A DNA stretch of 32,044 nucleotides from an uncultured Bacillota bacterium. Lineage in GTDB: Bacteria; Bacillota; Clostridia; Oscillospirales; Oscillospiraceae. The notes beneath the pieces were generated by a model, which had not been told where the DNA came from, did no database searches, and was given only the letters and a program-made list of their open reading frames with translations. How positions within the stretch are numbered: position 1 is the first letter of the stretch; the number at the start of each line of letters is the position of its first letter. Position numbers and translations under genes: made by a program. The stretch spans positions 1 to 32,044 of the forward strand of contig CANDCW010000024.1 in NCBI GenBank assembly GCA_947383275.1, given 5' to 3'. Below, in pieces: positions 8,119 to 15,346 of the stretch.

Positions 8119-8126
8119 GTATTTTT

Positions 8127-8687
8127 ATGTCAAAGAGAAACCATGTAATGAACCTGTGCCGGGTCGCCCTGCTGGTGGCCATGTATGTGCTGCTGGGCAG
8201 CTATATGGTCATTCGGCATCCTGCGATTGAAATTTCCTTTAAGTCCCTGCCCGTGGTGGTGGGCGCCCTGCTCTTTGGCCCGGTTTCCGGAGGGCTGGTG
8301 GCGCTGTTGGGGGAGTTTCTGGCGCAGCTGCTGGCTTGGGGGCTGCAGCCGAATACGATTTTGTGGGTGCTGCCTCCGGTGGCAAACGGCCTGGTAGTGG
8401 GCGCGTTCGCCGCGCATTTCTGGAAGAGCGGCAAGCCGCTGGAAAACCGTGTGGCATGGTGTTACGGCGCTGCGCTGCTGGGCTCCCTCGCCACCAGCTG
8501 CGTGACCACCGTCTCCCTGTGGCTGGATAGCCTGATGTATGGCTACTACTCCTTCGCCATTGTCTTTGGCGGGGCACTGCTCCGGTTTGGCAAGGATATT
8601 GTCATCGTGGCAATTATCACCACCGTGGCCATCCCCCTGACCCAACTGCTGCGGCGGACAGGTGTGGCTGCTCTTGGCAGCAAGTGA
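8127..8687 (+). CDS. folT: Folate ECF transporter S component (FolT family)
   Basis: Substrate-binding membrane subunit of an energy-coupling-factor folate importer. The 186-residue protein has about five to six hydrophobic segments and the pattern of the ECF S-component fold, for example ISFKSLPVVVGALLFGPVSG followed by LVALLGEFLAQLL, the typical second and third helices. It would pair with shared EcfA/A'/T proteins encoded elsewhere. Folate specificity follows from the THF riboswitch immediately upstream and the neighbouring folC. The ATG lies nine bases after AGGAG, which is the site buried by the riboswitch hairpin. hutD follows 12 bases downstream, so the switch probably acts on more than this gene. 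Confidence 0.9.
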   Translation: MSKRNHVMNLCRVALLVAMYVLLGSYMVIRHPAIEISFKSLPVVVGALLFGPVSGGLVALLGEFLAQLLAWGLQPNTILWVLPPVANGLVVGAFAAHFWKSGKPLENRVAWCYGAALLGSLATSCVTTVSLWLDSLMYGYYSFAIVFGGALLRFGKDIVIVAIITTVAIPLTQLLRRTGVAALGSK

Positions 8688-8699
8688 GGAGGGCTCTTT

Positions 8700-9266
8700 A
8701 TGGAGTGGAAACTGCTGACAAAAACGGACTATGTAACCACCAGCTGGTCCGGGGGGACCACGACCCAGCTGGCCATTTCCCCGGAGGGGGCGGTGTACGC
8801 GGACCGGGATTTCCTCTGGCGGCTCAGCTCCGCCACCGTGGAGTTGGAGCACTCAGACTTTACCCCCTTGCCCGGCTACCACCGGTTTTTGGCGGTGCTG
8901 GAGGGGAAAATCCGGCTGAAAATCGACGCCAACGAGCCCTTTGAACTGGCTCCCGGGCGGGTGGCCGAGTTCGACGGCGGCGTGCCGGTGGAGAGCTGGG
9001 GACAGTGCGTAGACTTCAACCTGATGGTGCGCAAAGGAAAGGGACTGGGCGCGGTGGCCGTTTTGTCCGGAGACTGTGAGGAGAGCTGGGACCCCGGGCC
9101 GGGAGATCTGGCTGTTTATTGCGCGTCCGGCAAGGTCCGCTTTCCGGAATGGGGGTTGGAGGCCGGAGCCGGCCAGCTGCTGCTGTGCCGGGGCGCCCGG
9201 GGCGGGGCGGTCAGGCTGGTGTGTGAGGCCGGGGCCGCCATGCTGGCCTCCGTCAGGGAGGCATAG
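8700..9266 (+). CDS. hutD: HutD/Ves family cupin protein
   Basis: A 188-residue protein of the HutD/Ves family, a two-domain cupin often found with histidine-degradation genes. Biochemical function is not established; a governor-like role, possibly binding formylated or formiminated glutamate, has been proposed for Pseudomonas HutD. The family signature is visible at the N-terminus, WSGGTTTQLAISPEGA, followed by DFLWRLSSATVE and FTPLPGYHRFLAVLEGK. ATG 8700 is preceded by GAGGAGGG. It lies between folT and folC, inside the transcript controlled by the THF riboswitch, which ties it to folate status as well as to histidine catabolism. Confidence 0.92.
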   Translation: MEWKLLTKTDYVTTSWSGGTTTQLAISPEGAVYADRDFLWRLSSATVELEHSDFTPLPGYHRFLAVLEGKIRLKIDANEPFELAPGRVAEFDGGVPVESWGQCVDFNLMVRKGKGLGAVAVLSGDCEESWDPGPGDLAVYCASGKVRFPEWGLEAGAGQLLLCRGARGGAVRLVCEAGAAMLASVREA

Positions 9267-9270
9267 GCGG

Positions 9271-10539
9271 ATGACAGGACAGGAAGCGGTTGAGCTGATC
9301 CATCGGGAGGCATGGACCGGGCGCAAACCCGGCCTGAGCCGGACGCTGGAGCTGCTGAGCCGGGTGGGCAACCCCCATGAGAAGCTGAACTATGTTCACA
9401 TTACCGGAACCAATGGAAAGGGCTCCACTGCCGCTATGATTGCCTCGGTGCTGACAGCCGCAGGGCTGCGGACAGGGCTTTCTACCTCGCCCCACCTGTG
9501 GCGGTTCCATGAGCGGTTTCAGGTGAACGGGGCGCCCATCCCGGATGAGGCCCTGGGCCGTATTGCGGAGCGGGTTCTTAACGCGGGAAAGGATATGGAG
9601 GACCCGGCCACCGAATTTGAGCTGATGACAGCGGTAGGGATGCTGTATTTCCTGGAGGCGGGATGCGACATTGTGGTGCTGGAGGTGGGCCTGGGCGGAA
9701 GGCTGGATTCCACTAATGTGATCCCGGCCCCGGAGGTGGCGGTCATTACCAACATCGGCTTGGAGCACACTGCTGAGTTAGGCGGTACCCGGGCGCTGAT
9801 TGCCCAGGAGAAAGCCGGGATCGTGAAGCCTGGCTGTGATGTGGTCCTCTACCAGCAGAGCCAGGAAGTGGAAGAAGTTGTGGAGGCCGCCTGTCGGGTG
9901 CAGGGGGCCAATCTGGTCCGGACTGCTCCGAAGGAGCTGCAGGTGCTGTCCTCCGGGCTGGAGGGACAGAGCTTCCGCTACCGGGAAAAGGGGCCCTGGC
10001 ACATTCCACTGTTAGGAGAGCATCAACTGTCCAATGCCGCCGCGGCCCTGGAGACGGTTTGGGCTTTGGCCCGCCGGGGCTGGAGGGTTTCGGAGCAGGC
10101 CGTTGCAGACGGCCTGGCCAGGACGGTGTGGCCCGCCCGGCTGGAGCTGGTGCGGCGGGGGCCTGATATCCTCCTGGACGGAGGGCACAATCCTCAGTGC
10201 ATGGAGGCGCTGGCCCGGGCCCTGAAAAAGCTGTATCCGGGCAAGAAGCTGATCTTTCTCACCGGCGTGCTGGCGGACAAGGATTATCCCGCCATGGTGG
10301 GGGAAATGCTCCCGCTGGCCAAGGAGTTTTTTACCATTACCCCTGACAGCCCTAGGGCGATGCCCGCCCGGGAGCTGGAGGAGTACCTGAACGGACGCGG
10401 AGCCAGGGCGTCGGCCTGCGGGACCGCCCGGGAGGGCGTCGAGCGGGTACTGGCGGCCGCGGGGCCCGAGGATGTGGTGTGCGCCTGCGGGTCGCTGTAT
10501 ATGATTGGAGAGGTGCGGCACCTGTTAGGGCTGTGCTGA
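9271..10539 (+). CDS. folC: Folylpolyglutamate synthase / dihydrofolate synthase
   Basis: Adds glutamate residues to folates, which retains them in the cell, and may also make dihydrofolate from dihydropteroate. The 422-residue length is typical. The P-loop is at residues 46-52 (GTNGKGS), followed by the family segment SVLTAAGLRTGLSTSPHL, VLEVGLGGRLDSTNV, and the C-terminal-domain DGGHNPQ motif. I chose ATG 9271 because AGGGAGG lies nine bases upstream; the longer open frame reading back into hutD is a shadow of hutD. It stands four bases after hutD and belongs to the riboswitch-led operon, pairing folate retention with folate import. Confidence 0.97.
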   Translation: MTGQEAVELIHREAWTGRKPGLSRTLELLSRVGNPHEKLNYVHITGTNGKGSTAAMIASVLTAAGLRTGLSTSPHLWRFHERFQVNGAPIPDEALGRIAERVLNAGKDMEDPATEFELMTAVGMLYFLEAGCDIVVLEVGLGGRLDSTNVIPAPEVAVITNIGLEHTAELGGTRALIAQEKAGIVKPGCDVVLYQQSQEVEEVVEAACRVQGANLVRTAPKELQVLSSGLEGQSFRYREKGPWHIPLLGEHQLSNAAAALETVWALARRGWRVSEQAVADGLARTVWPARLELVRRGPDILLDGGHNPQCMEALARALKKLYPGKKLIFLTGVLADKDYPAMVGEMLPLAKEFFTITPDSPRAMPARELEEYLNGRGARASACGTAREGVERVLAAAGPEDVVCACGSLYMIGEVRHLLGLC

Positions 10540-10561
10540 CAACAGGAAAGGCGGGACATTT

Positions 10562-11362
10562 ATGCTGAGCCCAGCGGAGTTTGTCAACTTTTATGCCCTG
10601 ACAGGGGCAAAAAAATCCTCCAACAGCGGGGGAAAGCTCTGCCTGTCGGCGCTGTTGGCGGGGTTCTTCATTGCCGCCGGGGCGGTGGTGGCCAATACGG
10701 CGGGACACATGCTCACCAACGCGGGGCTGTCCCGAGTTGTCTGCGGCCTGCTGTTCCCCTTTGGGCTGATTATGGTCATTGTCACAGGCGCGGAGCTGTT
10801 TACCGGCAACTGCCTGATTACCATCTCCCTGCTGGAAAAAAAGGCGGCGCTGGCCGGAATGATACGGAATTTGGTGATTGTCTATGCGGGCAACCTAGCG
10901 GGAGCGGTGCTCCTGGCCCTGGCCGTCGTCTACTGTGGGCAGCTGGACCTGTCCGGAGGCGCATTGGCGGTACATACCATCCGCACCGCAGCCGGCAAGT
11001 GCGCGATTCCCTTCGGAAAGGCGGTAGTACTGGGGATTTTGTGCAACGTCCTGGTATGTGCCGGGGTGATGTGCTCCTTGTGCGGCAAGAGCCTGCCGGG
11101 GCGGGCCATCGGGGCCTTTGTGCCGGTGAGCTTCTTTGTAATCGGAGGTTTCGAGCACTGCGTGGCCAACATGTACTATATTCCGGCGGGACTGCTGGCG
11201 CTGCGTGAGTATGGCCAATTGGCGCAGGAGGCGGGCGTGGAGCTTTCCATGCTGACCGTGTCTAACTTTTTGGGCAACCTGATTCCGGTGACCATTGGTA
11301 ATATTATTGGCGGCTGTGGCTTTGGCGCTTTGATTTGGGCCGTGCATAAACCATCCAAGTAA
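10562..11362 (+). CDS. Formate/nitrite transporter (FNT) family channel
   Basis: A 266-residue inner-membrane channel of the FocA/NirC family with six predicted membrane helices. Both family signatures are visible: GAELFTGNC at residues 77-84 region in helix 2, and GFEHCVANMYYIP in helix 5, containing the conserved central histidine (H199). Family members pass formate, nitrite or hydrosulfide. Formate is the best guess here, because the neighbouring genes fhs, ftcD and fchA could release formate from histidine. The gene lies 22 bases after folC and ends the riboswitch operon, with a strong terminator directly after it. Substrate assignment is inference; family assignment is firm. Confidence 0.93.
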   Translation: MLSPAEFVNFYALTGAKKSSNSGGKLCLSALLAGFFIAAGAVVANTAGHMLTNAGLSRVVCGLLFPFGLIMVIVTGAELFTGNCLITISLLEKKAALAGMIRNLVIVYAGNLAGAVLLALAVVYCGQLDLSGGALAVHTIRTAAGKCAIPFGKAVVLGILCNVLVCAGVMCSLCGKSLPGRAIGAFVPVSFFVIGGFEHCVANMYYIPAGLLALREYGQLAQEAGVELSMLTVSNFLGNLIPVTIGNIIGGCGFGALIWAVHKPSK

Positions 11363-11387
11363 CAACCCAACCGTGTCCGGATTTATG

Positions 11388-11425
11388 AAAAGGAGTGGCG
11401 CAATGTGCATTGCGCCACTCCTTTT
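11388..11425. terminator. Bidirectional terminator between the FNT gene and glgA
   Basis: Perfect 17-base arms (11388-11404 and 11409-11425) enclose the loop GTGC. The stem has AAAA at its 5' base and TTTTT at its 3' base, so it can end transcripts from either side. It separates the convergent folate/formate and glycogen operons. Confidence 0.92.
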
Positions 11426-11438
11426 TAAAGTTCTCAAA

Positions 11439-12875
11439 TTACCCCAGCAGGCGCTGGTAGATGTCCAGATACTGCTGAGCGGAATTTTTCCAAGAGAAGT
11501 CAGCAGCCATACCCTCTTTCTGGATGCCGCTCCAAGCCTTTTTGTTGTTGTAGTACAAGTCTACCGCTTCGCGGAGGACCCAGACCATATCGCCGGCGCT
11601 GATGTTAGCAAAGGTAAAGCCTCGGCCGGTGCCCTCGTATTTGTTATACGGGGTGACGCTGTCTTTTAAACCGCCGGTCTCCCGCACCACGGGAATGGTA
11701 CCGAAACGCATGGCGATCATCTGGCTCAGGCCGCAGGGTTCGGATACGGAAGGCATAAGGAATAGGTCCGCCCCGGCGTAAATCATGTTGGACAGGGGGC
11801 CGGAATAGGTCAGATGGGCGGCAAAACGACCAGGATACTGGCCCTGGGCGTGACGGAATGCCTCCTCATATTGCCAGTCCCCCGTGCCCAGGATTACCAT
11901 TTGTACGTTCATCCCCATAATGTCGTGGAGCGCGTCGGTGACCAGGGAGAAGCCCTTGTGGCCCACCAGCCGGGAAACACAGGCGATGAGAGGCACGTCC
12001 GGGTTCTCCTGGAGGCCGACGGCCTGCTGGAGAGCGGCCTTACAAGCGGCTTTTCCCTTAACCAGGGTTTTGGCAGTGTAGTTGCTGGCCAGGCCGGGCA
12101 TAGCGGCAGGATCGTAGAGGTCTACATCAATGCCGTTGAGGATGCCCTCCAGCTTGCCGCTCTGCTGGTTAATGACCCCGTCCAGGCCGTGGGCGTAGAA
12201 GGGGGTGCGAAGCTCCTGGGCGTAGGTGGGAGAGACGGTGGTGACAAAGTTGGAGGCCATGATGGCGCCCTTCATCAGGTTTACATCCCGGTGGTAGGCA
12301 AGCATTCCCTCGTTGAAGTAACTGCGGTCCAAACCGATGACATCCTGGAGGACCTGGTCGCCATAGCGGCCCTGATACTCAATATTGTGGATGGTGTACA
12401 CCGTCTTAGCACCGGCCAGCTCGGGAATGCGGTACTTCTCCTCCAGCAGATAGACGGGAACCAGGGCGGTCTGCCAGTCGTTGCAGTGGATGATGTCCGG
12501 CGACCAGCCCAGATGGCCAGGGACCTCTACCACAGCCCGGGAGAAATAGGCGAAGCGCTCACAGTCGTCAAAGTGGCCGTAGAGCTGCCAGCGCTTAAAG
12601 TAGTATTCATTGTCCACAAACCAAAAGGTGACGCCCTGGTACTCCACCTCAAAGATGCCGCAGTACACCTGGCGCCAGGCAAGCGTGACATTGAAGTATT
12701 TCAGAAAGGTCATCTTAGCGCGCCAATCCTCGCTGATCCCCTCGTAGAGGGGGAGAATTACCTTGACCTCGTGGCCTTCAGCGGCCAGAGCCTGGGGCAA
12801 GGAGCCGGCCACATCGGCCAGCCCGCCGGTCTTGATGAAGGGGGCCGCTTCGGAAGTCGCAAAAAGAATTTTCAT
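11439..12875 (-). CDS. glgA: Glycogen synthase (ADP-glucose)
   Basis: Extends alpha-1,4-glucan chains from ADP-glucose (GT5, GT-B fold). The protein is 478 residues, the usual length. The ADP-glucose-binding KTGGLADVAGSLP is at residues 15-27. SEPCGLSQMIAMRFGTIPVVRETGGL near the C-terminus is the conserved nucleotide-sugar site. I chose ATG 12875 (MKILFATSEAAPF) because AGAGAGGA precedes it and this is the family's standard start. It is the last gene of the minus-strand glgB-glgC-glgD-glgA operon, separated from glgD by 80 bases that hold a hairpin. Confidence 0.97.
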   Translation of the reverse strand: MKILFATSEAAPFIKTGGLADVAGSLPQALAAEGHEVKVILPLYEGISEDWRAKMTFLKYFNVTLAWRQVYCGIFEVEYQGVTFWFVDNEYYFKRWQLYGHFDDCERFAYFSRAVVEVPGHLGWSPDIIHCNDWQTALVPVYLLEEKYRIPELAGAKTVYTIHNIEYQGRYGDQVLQDVIGLDRSYFNEGMLAYHRDVNLMKGAIMASNFVTTVSPTYAQELRTPFYAHGLDGVINQQSGKLEGILNGIDVDLYDPAAMPGLASNYTAKTLVKGKAACKAALQQAVGLQENPDVPLIACVSRLVGHKGFSLVTDALHDIMGMNVQMVILGTGDWQYEEAFRHAQGQYPGRFAAHLTYSGPLSNMIYAGADLFLMPSVSEPCGLSQMIAMRFGTIPVVRETGGLKDSVTPYNKYEGTGRGFTFANISAGDMVWVLREAVDLYYNNKKAWSGIQKEGMAADFSWKNSAQQYLDIYQRLLG

Positions 12876-12908
12876 AAATAGTCCTCTCTTTAAATATTGT
12901 TGGTACAG

Positions 12909-12939
12909 TCGGACGCTTTCCACCTGGGAAAGCGTCCGA
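12909..12939 (-). terminator. Intercistronic hairpin between glgD and glgA
   Basis: Perfect 13-base arms (TCGGACGCTTTCC and GGAAAGCGTCCGA) surround a 5-base loop. There is no T-run on the minus strand, so it is more likely a processing or RNA-stabilising stem than a full terminator. Confidence 0.5.
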
Positions 12940-12955
12940 GCAGTTGTATACGGCC

Positions 12956-14071
12956 TTAGACCACAGAGCCCTTGGCGATGGCCAGGGGATAGGTGGCGTG
13001 GCCCATAAGCATACGGCCTTCGTTCACCGTTACATCCTTATCGGCAATTACATAGGACAGGGAGGCTCCGGCCCTGACGACGGTTCCCTGCATGAGCACG
13101 CTGTTGGACACCTTGGCGCCCTTCTCCACCACCACGCCGCGGAACAGGATGGAGTTCTCCACCTCGCCCTCGATCTGGCAGCCGTCTGCCACCAGGGAAC
13201 AGATGGACTTGGACTCCGGCCCGTAATAGGTGGAGGGATTGGACTGATCCTTGGTGCGGATAGGACGGTCGGGGTTAAACAGGTCGGCCCGGATCTCAGG
13301 GTCCAACAGATCCTGGGAGTGCTTGAAGTAGTCGCCGACGGACTGGAAGCGGGCCGCGTACCCCTCGTGGATATAGGGCATGACCTTCAGGGTGCTCAGG
13401 CGGGGCAGTAGCACATCCCGGCTGAAGTTGTGCAGGTTATGGGCGGAGCAATACTCCACCATGTCCAGCAGCAGCTTCTTGGACAGGATGTAAAACTCAA
13501 AGGATTCCAGTGCGTCCCCGGCGGAGGGGGGATTAATGGGCATATCCGTCACCCGGCCCTGGTTGCTGAGGGACACATAGACGGTGCTCCGGGGAGCGCC
13601 GCTCAATTTCCGGGAGCAGACAACGGTGACATCCGCGCCGTTTTCTATGTGCTGGCGGAAAATGTCGGCCACAGGCAGGTTGACGGCAATGTCGCCGCAG
13701 CCCATGATGACATAGTCCTGACGGATGTTCTGCAAGTAGGAGTATACGCTGCCCAGCGCCTCCATGATGCCGCGGTACTCCCCGCGGCCCTCCTGGGCAA
13801 TGCTGAAGGGGGGCAGAATGCGCAGGCCGCCGTGCTTGCGGCTCAGCTCCCAGTCCTTGCCGGAGCCCACATGGTCCAGCAGGGACTGATAGCTTTGATG
13901 GACCACAAGGCCCACATCGCTGATACCGGCGTTTACGTAATTGGAGAGCATGAAGTCGATGAGACGGTAACGCCCGCCGAAGGGCAGTGAGCTTGTATTG
14001 CGCGGGCGGGTCAGCTCGCCCAGGTTGGCGTCAGAGTGGTAGGCAAAGAGAATACCATGGAGGTCATTCAT
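12956..14071 (-). CDS. glgD: Glucose-1-phosphate adenylyltransferase, GlgD subunit
   Basis: Regulatory or auxiliary subunit of ADP-glucose pyrophosphorylase in Firmicutes, which forms a heterotetramer with GlgC. The 371-residue protein has the nucleotidyltransferase fold with FGGRYRLIDFMLSNYVNAGI at about residues 31-50, and a C-terminal left-handed beta-helix (residues about 270-371, with the hexapeptide-like SICSLVADGCQIEGEVENSI). The N-terminal loop reads LFAYHSDANLGELT instead of the catalytic GGxGSRL seen in GlgC, as expected for GlgD. GAAAGGAGGTGAGC lies before its start, and its ATG overlaps the glgC stop by four bases, so the two subunits are probably made in matched amounts. Confidence 0.95.
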   Translation of the reverse strand: MNDLHGILFAYHSDANLGELTRPRNTSSLPFGGRYRLIDFMLSNYVNAGISDVGLVVHQSYQSLLDHVGSGKDWELSRKHGGLRILPPFSIAQEGRGEYRGIMEALGSVYSYLQNIRQDYVIMGCGDIAVNLPVADIFRQHIENGADVTVVCSRKLSGAPRSTVYVSLSNQGRVTDMPINPPSAGDALESFEFYILSKKLLLDMVEYCSAHNLHNFSRDVLLPRLSTLKVMPYIHEGYAARFQSVGDYFKHSQDLLDPEIRADLFNPDRPIRTKDQSNPSTYYGPESKSICSLVADGCQIEGEVENSILFRGVVVEKGAKVSNSVLMQGTVVRAGASLSYVIADKDVTVNEGRMLMGHATYPLAIAKGSVV

Positions 14072-15279
14072 GCCTGCTCACCTCCTTTCACATCTTCACG
14101 GATCATTGCTTTTGGCAGGACAGTGGCCTTCTCGCCGATGTTGACCCCGCCGGCCACTACGGCGATGCCCCAGTTCTCAGAGCCGTCGGGAGCGGAGCCT
14201 ACGACGGCGTCCGGCCCCACAGTGGCGTTTTCAGCCACGATGGAGTAGTAGACCTTGGCCCCAGCCTTCACTGTGGCGCCGGGCATGAGAATGGAATACT
14301 GAATGTCGGCGCCCTGCTCCACGGTGACGGAATTGAACAGCACCGAGTTGGCTACTGTGCCGTCTACATGGCAGCCGCCTGTGACCAGGGAGTGGGAGAT
14401 AATGGCGTCAGGCCCGGTGAAGTGGGGCGGCTTGATGGGAGTGCGGGCATAAATGGGCCAGCTCTCGTCATAAATGTCCATGCCGCTGCTGCTGCCGGCC
14501 AACATGTCCATATTGGCGTCCCACAGGGAGTCAATGGTGCCCACGTCCTTCCAGTAGCCCGCAAAGCGGTAGGCCATCAGCTTTTCGCCGGCGTTCAGCA
14601 TGTTGGGAATGATGTTCTTGCCAAAGTCGTTGGAGGAGTTGGGGTCGGCCTCATCGTCGATGAGATACTTGCGCAGCTTGGACCAGGTAAAGACATAAAT
14701 GCCCATGGAGGCCAGGTTGCTCTTGGGCTGGGGGGGCTTCTCCTCAAATTCGTAGACCTTGTCGTCAGCCTCCACGTTCAGAATGCCAAAGCGCTTGGCC
14801 TCTTCCATGGTGACCTCCAGCACAGAGATGGTGCAGGCGGCTCCGGACTTTTTGTGGAAGGAGACCATCTCGGAGTAGTCCATCTTGTAAATGTGGTCGC
14901 CGGACAAAACCACCACGTACTCGGGGTCATACAAGTCCAGAAAGCCAATGTTCTGGTAGATGGCATTGGCAGTGCCCTTATACCAGCTGCCCTTTTCGCC
15001 TTCGCCCAGGTAGGGGGGGAGGATATGGACGCCGCCGTCAGACCGGTCAAGGTCCCAGGGCTGGCCGTTGCCCAGATAGCTGTTTAGCTCCAGAGGGCGG
15101 TATTGGGTGAGAACGCCTACCGTGTCAATACCAGAGTTGACGCAGTTGGACAGGGGAAAATCGATGATGCGGTACTTGCCGCCAAAGGGGACGGCAGGCT
15201 TTGCCACGTTGCTGGTCAGAGCGTAGAGACGGCTGCCCTGGCCGCCGGCCAGCAGCATGGCGACAACTTCTTTCTTCAT
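14068..15279 (-). CDS. glgC: Glucose-1-phosphate adenylyltransferase, catalytic GlgC subunit
   Basis: Makes ADP-glucose from ATP and glucose-1-phosphate, the committed step of glycogen synthesis. The protein is 403 residues. The pyrophosphorylase signature GGQGSRL is at residues 12-18, with KPAVPFGGKYRIIDFPLSNC following, and GDHIYKMDYS holds the catalytic aspartate. The C-terminal beta-helix contains repeated hexapeptides (for example VLFNSVTVEQGADIQYSIL). AGAGGTGACC precedes the ATG. It lies between glgB and glgD in a single minus-strand operon. Confidence 0.97.
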   Translation of the reverse strand: MKKEVVAMLLAGGQGSRLYALTSNVAKPAVPFGGKYRIIDFPLSNCVNSGIDTVGVLTQYRPLELNSYLGNGQPWDLDRSDGGVHILPPYLGEGEKGSWYKGTANAIYQNIGFLDLYDPEYVVVLSGDHIYKMDYSEMVSFHKKSGAACTISVLEVTMEEAKRFGILNVEADDKVYEFEEKPPQPKSNLASMGIYVFTWSKLRKYLIDDEADPNSSNDFGKNIIPNMLNAGEKLMAYRFAGYWKDVGTIDSLWDANMDMLAGSSSGMDIYDESWPIYARTPIKPPHFTGPDAIISHSLVTGGCHVDGTVANSVLFNSVTVEQGADIQYSILMPGATVKAGAKVYYSIVAENATVGPDAVVGSAPDGSENWGIAVVAGGVNIGEKATVLPKAMIREDVKGGEQA

Positions 15280-15346
15280 TGTTGGTCACCTCTTACTTTT
15301 TTGGGGTTAGCATATGAAAATCAGGGATTGGTCCTGAGAATGCCCG

